Origin: CAYYNP01 sp964472545
GTDB taxonomy: Bacteria; Planctomycetota; Planctomycetia; Pirellulales; Thermoguttaceae
Length of the DNA stretch: 14,623 nucleotides
Assembly: GCA_964472545.1 (NCBI GenBank)
Contig: CAYYNP010000258.1
Coordinates: 1 to 14,623 of the forward strand
Direction: 5' to 3'
The notes beneath the pieces were generated by a model, which was not told the DNA's origin, ran no database searches, and saw only the letters and a program-made list of their open reading frames with translations. The position numbers were made by a program, and so were the translations under genes. This document shows positions 1 through 8,063 of the stretch, piece by piece (positions within the stretch are counted from its first letter, which is position 1; the number at the start of each line of letters is the position of its first letter).

Positions 1-135
1 TCGGAGCCAGTCCCCGTTTTCCACTCCCGCGAATCGACTTTGCAGTTCTCCTGGAAGACCCCGGGGAGCGCTTGCGTCCGCCCCGCTTTCGTGATAGCCT
101 AAATGGTGTGGGGCAAAGGCATGTGGGATCGCGCT

Positions 136-516
136 ATGGGACTTATCGTGCTATCGCTGGAAGTGGGCAATCCGTCCGAGCCGGATGTCACCCAGACGAT
201 TGAGTTTCTGATCGACTCCGGGGCGATCTACTCGGTGGTTCCCACGCCGATCCTCGAGCAATTGAAGATCAAGCCGCTGGCCGAGGAGACCTTCCATCTG
301 GCCGACGGCTCGACGATCGTCCGCCGCAAGGGTGGCGCGTTGTTCCGCTACGGCGACCGCGTTGGCGTGGCCGACGTGATCTTCGGCGAAGAAGATGACA
401 GCACGCTACTGGGAGCCTTCAGCCTCGAAGCACTGGGGCTGGCGCTGGATCCTCTGCGGCGCGAGTTGCGTCCGATGCCGATGATCTTGGGAGGGGCGTC
501 TCGTCGGAACGGTTGA
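136..516 (+). CDS. Clan AA (retropepsin-like) aspartyl protease, small
   Basis: A 126-residue protein of the bacterial single-domain aspartyl protease type, which resembles one half of a pepsin and would act as a homodimer. The catalytic motif is DSGA at residues 27-30 (D27), preceded by hydrophobic beta-strand residues. The second family hallmark is the hydrophobic-hydrophobic-Gly segment LLGAFSLEALGL at 91-102, followed by a DPLRRELRP tail. Full domain length is about 120 residues, so this is complete. I chose the ATG at 136 because family members begin a few residues before the first strand (MGLIVLSLEV). An in-frame ATG at 103 would add 11 residues with no family character, and neither start has a strong Shine-Dalgarno (a weak GGGA precedes 136). 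No signal peptide is visible, so it is probably cytosolic. Substrate unknown. It converges on the TPR gene across a hairpin repeat. Confidence 0.8.
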   Translation: MGLIVLSLEVGNPSEPDVTQTIEFLIDSGAIYSVVPTPILEQLKIKPLAEETFHLADGSTIVRRKGGALFRYGDRVGVADVIFGEEDDSTLLGAFSLEALGLALDPLRRELRPMPMILGGASRRNG

Positions 517-526
517 CTCTCGTCGG

Positions 527-633
527 CCGGGTGCCATGCCCACGCTTGCGTGGGCCGGGTGCCATGCCCACGCTTGCGTGGGCATGTAGGGTGAGTTCTC
601 CGCATGCCCACGCAAGCGTGGGCATGGCACCCG
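527..633. repeat. Inverted repeat with a tandem left arm, between convergent genes
   Basis: A 28-base unit (starting CCGGGTGCCATGCCCACG) occurs twice in exact tandem at 527-554 and 555-582. Positions 556-586 are the reverse complement of 603-633, so a 31-base-pair perfect stem with a 16-base loop can form. Each arm also contains a short internal palindrome (CCCACGC...GCGTGGG). It lies 10 bases after the protease stop and 22 bases after the TPR gene stop, so a bidirectional terminator role is plausible. There is no clean U tract. The right edge continues into GAGTTTCTAGA, and nearly the same flank follows the repeat ending at 9674. Confidence 0.85.
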
Positions 634-655
634 AGTTTCTAGAGTTGACAGAGCA

Positions 656-1930
656 CTAATGCCGCACCGTGGCCGTCATCATGGCATTGGCCAGGAACGA
701 GGAAAGAAACACGCCGATAAAGAACAGCGGCCCCAGGGTCCCGGCGGCGGGCACGTCGAGCAATCCCGTCAGCAACGCCAATCCGCCCACCAGCGCCAAG
801 CCGGCCGTGCCCAGCGCCATGTTTCGCCGGGGCCAGCCTGCGTCGCAGCGGAAGACGGCCGAGCAGGGGATTGCCATCACCGCGCACCCCAATGCCGCCA
901 TGATCAACGGGAAGCTCCCCAGAACCAGCCCCAGCACGAGACAGATCACCGCGCCGAGCAGGCACGAGCCGACCAGATTGGCGCCGCGGCGTTCGTCGCC
1001 GTCGAGGACGTGTTTGCCGAAACGGTCCAACCGCAGCATCAGGTTAAACAGCGGATCGGCCAACCACGACACCACGACGAACGCACCGTACGCCACGACC
1101 ACCGGCAGCACGAACGGCTGCAAGGCCGGGTTCGCCCGGGCGGCCCGCTGCAACACCTGGATGCCGAAGTAGAGCCCCAGGACGAGTCCCCATTGAACGG
1201 ACGGACTGAGCTTGCTCATCCAGAGGAAGTAGCCGAGCATCAACCGATAGAGAGGGTTCCGCGCCTTCAGCGCCGTGAGCATCCCTTGCTGGGCCCATCC
1301 CATGTTGGGCTCCAGCCGCAAGGCCTCGCGAAAGTGCTCCTGGGCGCCGCGGATATTGCCCATTTCGAGCAGGGCCCAACCTTGGTTGGCGTGGCTCATG
1401 GCATCGTCGGGATCGCGCGACAACGTGGCGTTCAGCGCGGCGTGGGCCTCCGATTGGCGGCCCAGCTTGACCAGCGCCATCGAGCGGGCGTTGGCACACC
1501 GGATGTCTTCCGGATCGGCCTGCAACCCCCGTTCGGCGGCCGCCAGCGCGTCGGCCCAGTGTCCCATCGAGTACTCGATCATGGCCAGCAGACCCCAGAG
1601 TTCGGATCCCTCCGGATGCAGCCGGATCGCCTCCTGAACGGCGGTTTTCGCGTCGGGCTCGCGATTGCGGCGGAAGAGGACCTGGGCCAACACGTAGTGC
1701 GAGAACCAGCCGTCGGGCGCCAAGTGGACCGCCGCCTCGGCCTCGCGGGTCGCCTCGGCGTATTGCTGCCGGTCGATCAGACACAGCCCCAGCAGCGCGT
1801 GCGCCCGATCGTTGTGTGGGTCGAGCGAGAGCGCTTGGCGCAGCTCGTTCTCGGCCAGCTCCGGCTTCGACTGCTGGATCAGCGTCGCGGCGCGAAGCAC
1901 AAGCATCGATACCTGCGCTGGGTCGGTCAT
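656..1930 (-). CDS. TPR protein with C-terminal multi-spanning membrane domain
   Basis: A 424-residue protein. Residues about 8-211 form roughly six tetratricopeptide repeats, with typical endings such as ALSLDP, AVHLAPD, GLQADPED and ALRLEP at 34-residue spacing. From about 228 the sequence becomes strongly hydrophobic, with some six membrane-spanning segments (about 228-262, 271-297, 317-338, 340-359, 371-390, 399-419). The TPR half would be a protein-binding platform attached to an integral membrane domain. The start is the ATG at 1930 (MTDPAQVS), whose first four bases ATGA overlap the stop of the AAA+ gene upstream, implying translational coupling. The open frame itself reads on past this start into the other gene, but that part is a shadow. 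The membrane domain was not recognised. Function is inferred from the pairing: membrane anchor or adaptor for the ATPase. Confidence 0.85.
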   Translation of the reverse strand: MTDPAQVSMLVLRAATLIQQSKPELAENELRQALSLDPHNDRAHALLGLCLIDRQQYAEATREAEAAVHLAPDGWFSHYVLAQVLFRRNREPDAKTAVQEAIRLHPEGSELWGLLAMIEYSMGHWADALAAAERGLQADPEDIRCANARSMALVKLGRQSEAHAALNATLSRDPDDAMSHANQGWALLEMGNIRGAQEHFREALRLEPNMGWAQQGMLTALKARNPLYRLMLGYFLWMSKLSPSVQWGLVLGLYFGIQVLQRAARANPALQPFVLPVVVAYGAFVVVSWLADPLFNLMLRLDRFGKHVLDGDERRGANLVGSCLLGAVICLVLGLVLGSFPLIMAALGCAVMAIPCSAVFRCDAGWPRRNMALGTAGLALVGGLALLTGLLDVPAAGTLGPLFFIGVFLSSFLANAMMTATVRH

Positions 1931-3270
1931 TTGAGCTTCAGGTACTCCAGCACGTCGTCGTAGGTGCCGCCCTGGTTGGAATAGAGCGCGTAGTTCTTGG
2001 CCGTGGCGAACCAGTCGGTGGTGCTCGGCCGGACCTTCTTGACCGCCGCGGTCAGGTCGCGCGTCCGCAGCGGCTGCATGGCGCCCTTCTTCATCGCCTC
2101 GGCCAGCTTCGCCTCGACGGCCACGTCGACCACGGCCTTCAGATCGGCCCCGGAGAAGTCTCGGGCCTTCTTGGCCACCTGGTGGTGATCGAGGTCGGCC
2201 GACGGCTTTCCGTGGCAGAGGATGCGCAGGATTTCGCCGCGGGCCGGCTCGTCGGGCGGGGGCACGAAGAGGATCCGGTCGAAGCGCCCGGGCCGCCGGA
2301 AAGCCGAGTCCATGTGCCAGGGGGCGTTGGTGGCGGCCAGGATCAGCACGCCGTCGTTGGATGTCTCCACGCCGTCGAGTTCCGAGAGGAACTGGTTGAT
2401 CAGGTGCCGGCCGCCCTGGTTCTTCATATCCGCGCGGCTGGCCCCCAGGGCGTCGACCTCGTCGAAGAACAGCACGCACGGCCGATTCCGCCGCGCGTGG
2501 TCGAACAGATCGTGCAAGTTGCGTTCGCTGTTGCCGATCCACATGTCCAATACGTCGTTGATGCCCACGTTGAGAAAGGCGGCGCGAATCTCTCCCGCCG
2601 TGGCCCGAGCCAGATGCGTCTTGCCGCAACCCGGCGGCCCATACATCAACACACCGCCGCCGATCGCCTTTCCGTAGGCCTTGAACATCTCCGCGTGGTC
2701 GAGCGGATAGATGATCTTCATGCGGATCTCTTCCTTCAGCGCGTCCATGCCGCCGACGTCGCTGAAGCGGATCTTGGGCCGCTCGATGGGCACGCTATCC
2801 GCCGATTCCTGAGGTGGCTCCCAGCCGGCGCGGACACGGCCGTCGACAACCTCGGCGTCCTCGTCGGCGTCGATCCCCAACGTCTCCTCGAGGTCGCGAT
2901 CCCGCAGCGTCTCGTCGGCGTCGACGGCCGCCTTGTATTCGGTCACCGCAAACGGCACGTCGCCGGCGCGCAGCAACAGCCGGGAGTGCAGCAGGTACGC
3001 GTCGGCGGGCGTTTCGGCCCCTTTGACCAACTCCTCGACGACCACCATCGCATGGGAGTCTTTGCCCTGCTGAAAGAAGGCCCTGGCCAGTCCCAGTTTC
3101 AGCCCGGCCTGACGAGGCGCCAGCGCGAGCGCCTCGCGATACTCCCACTCGGCCTCTTCGGGCCGGCCCAGCCGGATGAGCGTTTCGGCCAAGTGCTCGC
3201 GCAGCGGTACGTTCTCGGGCGAAACCTTCAGCGCCGCGCGTAGCGCGTCGATCGACGCGTCGTCTGACAT
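1927..3270 (-). CDS. AAA+ ATPase with N-terminal TPR region (Vps4/katanin/Cdc48-like ATPase module)
   Basis: A 447-residue protein. Residues about 5-118 are TPR-like helices. A short acidic linker (about 125-150) leads to a single AAA module at about 165-410. Walker A is GPPGCGKT at 211-218, Walker B is VLFFDEVD at 266-273, sensor 1 is N315 in AATNAP, and the arginine-finger region is RRPGRFDR at 325-332. FSGADL (372-377) is the sensor-2 helix. The C-terminal PSTTDWFATAKNY segment resembles the end of meiotic-clade AAA proteins. Such ATPases form hexamers that unfold or remodel protein assemblies. The start at ATG 3270 (MSDDAS) is set by AGGGG 5 bases upstream (3276-3280); in-frame sequence further upstream runs into the intergenic repeat. 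It overlaps the TPR membrane gene by four bases, suggesting one complex. Substrate unknown. Confidence 0.93.
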   Translation of the reverse strand: MSDDASIDALRAALKVSPENVPLREHLAETLIRLGRPEEAEWEYREALALAPRQAGLKLGLARAFFQQGKDSHAMVVVEELVKGAETPADAYLLHSRLLLRAGDVPFAVTEYKAAVDADETLRDRDLEETLGIDADEDAEVVDGRVRAGWEPPQESADSVPIERPKIRFSDVGGMDALKEEIRMKIIYPLDHAEMFKAYGKAIGGGVLMYGPPGCGKTHLARATAGEIRAAFLNVGINDVLDMWIGNSERNLHDLFDHARRNRPCVLFFDEVDALGASRADMKNQGGRHLINQFLSELDGVETSNDGVLILAATNAPWHMDSAFRRPGRFDRILFVPPPDEPARGEILRILCHGKPSADLDHHQVAKKARDFSGADLKAVVDVAVEAKLAEAMKKGAMQPLRTRDLTAAVKKVRPSTTDWFATAKNYALYSNQGGTYDDVLEYLKLK

Positions 3271-3301
3271 CGATTCCCCTCTAGGCTGACACGTCGTGCC
3301 A

Positions 3302-3425
3302 ATTGGATTCGTGAGTGGATTGGATTCGCGGGTGGCCGGGGCAAAGCGCAGCGGTGCCCCAGGTTGCCGGAGCCCATATTGTACCAGAATCTCTGGGGCA
3401 CCGCTGCGCTTTGCCCCAGCCACCC
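3302..3425. repeat. Inverted repeat with 33-base arms and 30-base loop, tandem left flank
   Basis: Arms 3330-3362 and 3393-3425 (core GGGGCAAAGCGCAGCGGTGC) pair with one mismatch around a 30-base loop. Immediately left is a 17-base imperfect tandem duplication, 3302-3318 and 3319-3335, built on ATTGGATTCG. The right arm ends 19 bases beyond the stop of the TrpB2 gene, and the element lies between that gene and the AAA+ gene on the same strand, so it could terminate or attenuate read-through. It has the same layout and almost the same arm sequence as the element at 7963-8058. Confidence 0.85.
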
Positions 3426-3444
3426 CACCGTCTTCCCTCACGCA

Positions 3445-4800
<1,356 letters not shown>

Positions 4801-4806
4801 CTTCTT

Positions 4807-4812
4807 CTCCTC
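4807..4812 (-). promoter_or_regulatory. Shine-Dalgarno that decides the trpB2 start
   Basis: GAGGAG on the minus strand, six bases before the ATG at 4798-4800. It favours ATG 4800 over the in-frame TTG at 4818. Confidence 0.75.
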
Positions 4813-4890
4813 AGACAACGGGACGTCGCACGACCGATTTGCGCCCGCAGATGGCCGCCGTGGGCCACTTCGGGGCTAACGAAACGGGGC

Positions 4891-4899
4891 AAAATACCA
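4891..4899 (-). promoter_or_regulatory. Candidate extended -10 promoter for trpB2
   Basis: Minus strand reads TGGTATTTT (TGN plus a TATTTT hexamer), about 90 bases upstream of the start. There is no good -35 at 17 bases. It closely matches the TGGTATTAT seen in the opposite direction at 5135-5143. Prediction only. Confidence 0.35.
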
Positions 4900-5134
4900 A
4901 ATGTAAGGGTTTGACCGGTACCTGTCGACCGCCTGCCCGGCAGTTCGCCGCGCCCGTGCATACCGGCCCCCTTGGGTGTAGCTATTCTGATCGGCCAATT
5001 CGCTGGTATTTCGCACGATCCGTGATAGGATCGGGGTTACGCCGTTTAGACACGTTGCCCGGTTGCAGCGAGAGCGACCGGTGTGATGGAATCGGCTATC
5101 AACACGGTTGCCGAAGTGCCGATTTCTGCAAGTG

Positions 5135-5143
5135 TGGTATTAT
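5135..5143 (+). promoter_or_regulatory. Candidate extended -10 promoter for the pyrophosphorylase gene
   Basis: TGGTATTAT (TGN plus TATTAT, five of six matches to the consensus -10). It would give a transcript start near 5150 and a leader of about 70 bases to the ATG at 5220. The hexamer 17 bases upstream (AGTGCC) is a poor -35. Confidence 0.4.
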
Positions 5144-5219
5144 ACCGGGCAAGCGAGCGTGTACGGAAACGCGGTCGCGTTCGACCGGCAGGGCTACGCC
5201 TGAACAAATCGTGGCCGAG

Positions 5220-6626
5220 ATGAGGAATCGACCTGCTGTGGACGCTCTCCCCCCCCTGCAATCGCATCTGCTGGCGTTTTGGGATCAACTGGACGACGTC
5301 GGCCGAGAGTCTCTCGCCGAAGGAATCCGCCGGATCGATTTCGAGTTGATCGATCGGCTCTTTCGCCACAAGGACGACGAAGGCAACGTGCGCGAAATGG
5401 TCGCCACGGCGGAAGCCCCGCCGGCAATTCGGCTCGATGCGGCCGAGAACGCCTTCAAGGCGGAAGATGCCCGGCGCGAGGGCCAGCGGGCGCTGGCGGC
5501 CGGCGACTTGGGCGTGATCCTGGTCGCCGGCGGACAGGGCACTCGCCTGGGATTCAAACACCCCAAGGGGATGTTCCCCATCGGCCCCGTTTCCGGACGA
5601 ACGCTATTTCAGCTCCACGTCGAGAAGATCGTAGCCGCCGCGCAGCGATACGGTGTGCGGATTCCGCTCTACCTGATGACGTCGCCCGCCACGCACGAAG
5701 AGACGGTCCGGTTCTTCCAAGACAACGACCGTTTCGGGCTGCCCCAGGACGACTTGCAGGTCTTCTGCCAAGGCACCATGCCGGCGGTCGACGCCACGAC
5801 GGGCAAGATCCTCTTGGACGCACCCGACCGCATCGCCACCAGCCCGGACGGCCACGGCGGTCTGCTGGCGGCCTTGGCCAACGGCGGCATCCTCGACGAC
5901 TTCGACCGTCGCGGCATCCGGCAGTTGTTCTACTTCCAGGTCGACAACCCGTTGGTCGATATCTGCGGGCCGGAGTTCATCGGGTATCATCTGCTCGCCA
6001 AGAGCGAGATGTCCACACAGGTGGTTGCCAAGCAGACACCGTTCGATCGGGTGGGCAACGCCGTGAAGGTCAGCGAGACCCTGCGCGTGATCGAATACAG
6101 CGATCTGCCCGACGACGTGGCCCAGCGCCGCAACCCGGACGGCTCGTTGGCCATCTGGGCCGGCAGCATCGCGGTACACGTGATCGACGCGGCCCTGTTC
6201 CAGCGAGCCGCCGGCGACGCCGCGTCGTTGCCGTTTCACCTGGCCCACAAGAAGGTGGCCCACGTCGACCCCACCGGACGGCGGATCGAACCGCAGCAGC
6301 CCAACGCGATCAAATTCGAGCGATTCATATTCGACCTGATCCCGCTGGCAGCCAACGCGATCGTGGTCGAGGTCGATCCGCCGGACGCCTTTGCCCCGTT
6401 GAAGAACGCGCCCGGGGCCGAACGCGACACGGCCCAATGGGTGCAAGCCCAGATGATCGCCCAGCATCGCCGCTGGCTTCGACAAGCCGGCGCGGAAGTG
6501 GCCGACGGCGTGGCGGTCGAAATCTGCCCGCTGCTGGCCCTCGACCCCGAGGAACTCGCCCAGCGGCTCCCACCGGAAACGAGCGTTACAGCCCCAAAGT
6601 ACTTCGTCCCAAGCACCCCCGTTTGA
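5220..6626 (+). CDS. UDPGP-family UTP:sugar-1-phosphate uridylyltransferase (probably UDP-GlcNAc pyrophosphorylase type)
   Basis: A 468-residue cytosolic enzyme of the UDPGP family, which makes UDP-sugars from UTP and a sugar 1-phosphate. The nucleotide-binding signature LVAGGQGTRLGFKHPKG is at 101-117. SPDGHGG (198-204) corresponds to the uridine-binding segment, QVDNPL (230-235) to the metal/sugar region, NAIKFERFIFD to 352-362 and FAPLKNAPG to 381-389. The order and spacing fit eukaryotic-type UDP-GlcNAc/GalNAc pyrophosphorylases rather than GalU; the exact sugar cannot be read from sequence. I chose ATG 5220 because family members begin about 20 residues before the LLxFWDxLD helix and upstream sequence looks non-coding. 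The Shine-Dalgarno is weak, and GTG 5211 is an alternative. It is followed, same strand, by a GDP-mannose-forming enzyme, suggesting a nucleotide-sugar supply unit. Confidence 0.9.
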   Translation: MRNRPAVDALPPLQSHLLAFWDQLDDVGRESLAEGIRRIDFELIDRLFRHKDDEGNVREMVATAEAPPAIRLDAAENAFKAEDARREGQRALAAGDLGVILVAGGQGTRLGFKHPKGMFPIGPVSGRTLFQLHVEKIVAAAQRYGVRIPLYLMTSPATHEETVRFFQDNDRFGLPQDDLQVFCQGTMPAVDATTGKILLDAPDRIATSPDGHGGLLAALANGGILDDFDRRGIRQLFYFQVDNPLVDICGPEFIGYHLLAKSEMSTQVVAKQTPFDRVGNAVKVSETLRVIEYSDLPDDVAQRRNPDGSLAIWAGSIAVHVIDAALFQRAAGDAASLPFHLAHKKVAHVDPTGRRIEPQQPNAIKFERFIFDLIPLAANAIVVEVDPPDAFAPLKNAPGAERDTAQWVQAQMIAQHRRWLRQAGAEVADGVAVEICPLLALDPEELAQRLPPETSVTAPKYFVPSTPV

Positions 6627-6627
6627 C

Positions 6628-6728
6628 CGTCGCCGACACGGCGACGAATTGACTACGTTTTGCCGTCGCCGGCACGGCGACGAGAGTTTGCGACCCACGT
6701 TGCTCACAACGTCGCCGTACCGGCGACG
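6628..6728. repeat. Three 19-base hairpins, CGTCGCC-N5-GGCGACG
   Basis: Perfect seven-base-pair palindromic arms at 6628-6646, 6664-6682 and 6710-6728, with loops GACAC, GGCAC and GTACC. They are spaced 36 and 46 bases apart, and the first begins one base past the pyrophosphorylase stop. Arms are identical while loops vary. Possible roles are 3' end stabilisation, attenuation before the next gene, or a mobile palindromic repeat. Confidence 0.85.
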
Positions 6729-6773
6729 GCTAAACGGCACGACTCGTCACACGCCCCCTCTCAACTTCGAACT

Positions 6774-6815
6774 CCCCACTCCCAACCCCCAACCCCTCGC
6801 CCCCCTGCCCTCCCC
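6774..6815 (-). promoter_or_regulatory. Seven-run G-quadruplex motif just upstream of the manC start
   Basis: Plus strand carries C-runs at 6774-6777, 6781-6783, 6786-6790, 6793-6796, 6800-6805, 6808-6810 and 6812-6815, with gaps of only one to three bases. The minus strand therefore has seven G-runs that fit a strong quadruplex pattern. It ends five bases before the ATG at 6820, where a Shine-Dalgarno would be expected and is absent. The mRNA leader would be C-rich and unstructured. The function is unknown. Confidence 0.6.
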
Positions 6816-6819
6816 TACC

Positions 6820-7902
6820 ATGCTCCACGCCATCATCATGGCCGGCGGCACCGGCACCCGATTCTGGCCCGAAAGCCGTGCGCGGCGGCCGAAACAGTTG
6901 CTGGTGATGCAGCGCGGCCGCACGATGCTCCGCGAGACGGTCGAGCGGCTGGGCGATCTGGTTCGGTCCGAGCGGGTGCTGGTGGCCACCACCGCCTCGT
7001 TGGCCACGAGCATCTCGGAGGAATTGCCGGAACTTCCCGCCGACGCGATCTTGGCCGAGCCCTGCAAGCGAAACACGGCCCCGTGCATCGGGCTGGCGGC
7101 GCTGAAAGTGACGCGCGACGACCCCGACGCCGCGATGGCCGTGATCCCCGCCGACCACGTGATCGGCCCCGACGAGGCGTTTCGCGGCGCCGTGCGGCTG
7201 GCGGCGGAATTGGTCGACCATCGGCCCGAGCGAATCGTCACCTTCGGCATCCGCCCCCACTATCCGGCTGAGTCGTTCGGATACATCGAGCGCGGCCGCC
7301 GCATCGACCGGCCCGAAACGTCGCCGGCGGTGTACGGCGTACGGCAATTCCGCGAGAAGCCCAACGCCGCCACCGCCGCCGAGTACATCATCTCCGGCAA
7401 CTTCTACTGGAACTCCGGCATCTTCGTCTTCAAAGCCCGCACGATCCTCGACGCGCTCTGCAAACACCAGGCCGAGCTCTACGCACGGCTTCAGCGGATC
7501 GACGCGGCGACGGGCACATCGCAATACGACGACGTTTTGCAGCGCGAGTTCACCGCCATGAGTGCCATCTCGATCGACTACGCCGTGATGGAGCATGCCG
7601 ACGAGATCCTGGTCGTCGAGGCGCCCTTCGATTGGGACGACCTCGGAACCTGGCAGTCGTTCGCCCGGCTCAACGGCACCGACGACGCCGGCAACACGAT
7701 CGCCGCCAAGCATCTCGGCATCGACACCACCGGCACCATCGTCCGCGGCACCGACGACCACCTGATCGTCACGCTGGGGCTGACCGACGTGTTGATCGTC
7801 CACACGCCCGACGCCACGCTGGTGGCCGACAAGCGCGACGAGGAATCGATCCGCAAGGTGGTCGAACGGCTTCAAGAGCGCGGGTGGGAAGAGTATCTGT
7901 AA
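6820..7902 (+). CDS. manC: Mannose-1-phosphate guanylyltransferase
   Basis: A 360-residue enzyme making GDP-mannose from GTP and mannose 1-phosphate, for polysaccharide or glycan synthesis. The nucleotidyltransferase signature MAGGTGTRFWPESR is at 7-20 with RPKQ at 23-26. EPCKRNTAP (80-88), VIPADH (108-113), QFREKP (176-181), WNSGIFVF (197-204) and SIDYAVME (251-258) are all family landmarks. W272 in the DWDDLGTW segment is also typical. The length fits the single-domain form, without the C-terminal phosphomannose isomerase cupin found in fused enzymes. ATG 6820 is chosen because the protein then begins directly with the MLHAIIMAGG strand. The open frame extends upstream to 6649, but that part covers hairpins and a C-rich tract. 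No Shine-Dalgarno is visible. It follows the UDP-sugar gene after 193 bases. Confidence 0.94.
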   Translation: MLHAIIMAGGTGTRFWPESRARRPKQLLVMQRGRTMLRETVERLGDLVRSERVLVATTASLATSISEELPELPADAILAEPCKRNTAPCIGLAALKVTRDDPDAAMAVIPADHVIGPDEAFRGAVRLAAELVDHRPERIVTFGIRPHYPAESFGYIERGRRIDRPETSPAVYGVRQFREKPNAATAAEYIISGNFYWNSGIFVFKARTILDALCKHQAELYARLQRIDAATGTSQYDDVLQREFTAMSAISIDYAVMEHADEILVVEAPFDWDDLGTWQSFARLNGTDDAGNTIAAKHLGIDTTGTIVRGTDDHLIVTLGLTDVLIVHTPDATLVADKRDEESIRKVVERLQERGWEEYL

Positions 7903-7905
7903 CGG

Positions 7906-7962
7906 GGGTGGCTGGTTTGGATGAGGGTGGCTGGTTTGGATGAGGGTGGCTGGTTTGGATGA
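7906..7962. repeat. Three exact 19-base tandem repeats
   Basis: GGGTGGCTGGTTTGGATGA occurs at 7906-7924, 7925-7943 and 7944-7962. A fourth partial copy (GGGTGGCTGG) forms the start of the left arm of the inverted repeat at 7963. The array starts three bases after the manC stop. Exact copies suggest recent slippage or expansion of the left flank of that element. Confidence 0.95.
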
Positions 7963-8058
7963 GGGTGGCTGGGGCATAGCGCAGCGGTGCCCCAGGTCGT
8001 TTGCCCTTTCGCAGCCCGACAATCCCTGGGGCACCGCTGCGCTCTGCCCCAGCCACCC
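7963..8058. repeat. Inverted repeat with 33-base arms and 30-base loop, between convergent genes
   Basis: Arms 7963-7995 and 8026-8058 pair with a single mismatch (GGGGCATAGC against GCTCTGCCCC) around a loop of 30 bases. It lies 60 bases after the manC stop and five bases beyond the stop of the radical SAM gene, so it could stop transcripts from both sides. Arm sequence and loop length match the element at 3330-3425, while the loop sequence differs. Confidence 0.9.
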
Positions 8059-8063
8059 CGCCC

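Larger units (their letters stand above)
4801..5219. other. Divergent intergenic region between trpB2 and the UDP-sugar pyrophosphorylase gene
   Basis: About 420 bases without a convincing gene. An open frame on + continues upstream of the pyrophosphorylase start to 4839, but its translation is rich in Cys, Arg and Gly and looks non-coding. The region should hold the two back-to-back promoters. I see one extended -10 candidate in each direction (4891-4899 on -, 5135-5143 on +), and no repeat or RNA structure I can name. Confidence 0.6.

Noticed and set aside
1..135. Promoter or partial gene at the left edge
   Set aside because: No open frame continues in from the edge convincingly, and TTGCGT (72-77) has no matching -10 at proper spacing.
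659..1963. 434-residue open frame on + opposite the TPR gene
   Set aside because: Composition is dominated by Gln, His, Arg and Ala with no family motif; it is the antisense shadow of a clear TPR/membrane protein.
1931..2629. N-terminal extension of the TPR open frame
   Set aside because: It lies out of frame inside the AAA+ gene and reads as Arg/Gly-rich nonsense. The ATGA overlap gives a natural start at 1930.
1816..3243. 475-residue open frame on + opposite the AAA+ gene
   Set aside because: Antisense shadow; Walker motifs, TPRs and the Shine-Dalgarno are all on the minus strand.
4801..4818. TTG start for trpB2 at 4818
   Set aside because: It would place the GAGGAG Shine-Dalgarno within the coding sequence; ATG 4800 is correctly spaced.
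4839..5219. 127-residue N-terminal extension of the pyrophosphorylase
   Set aside because: Cys/Arg-rich and unlike the family; it would also cross the expected promoter region.
6649..6819. 57-residue N-terminal extension of ManC
   Set aside because: It covers hairpin repeats and the C-rich tract; the enzyme fold begins at MLHAIIMAGG.
7906..8058. CRISPR array
   Set aside because: The 19-base units are contiguous without spacers and belong to the left flank of an inverted repeat; no cas genes.
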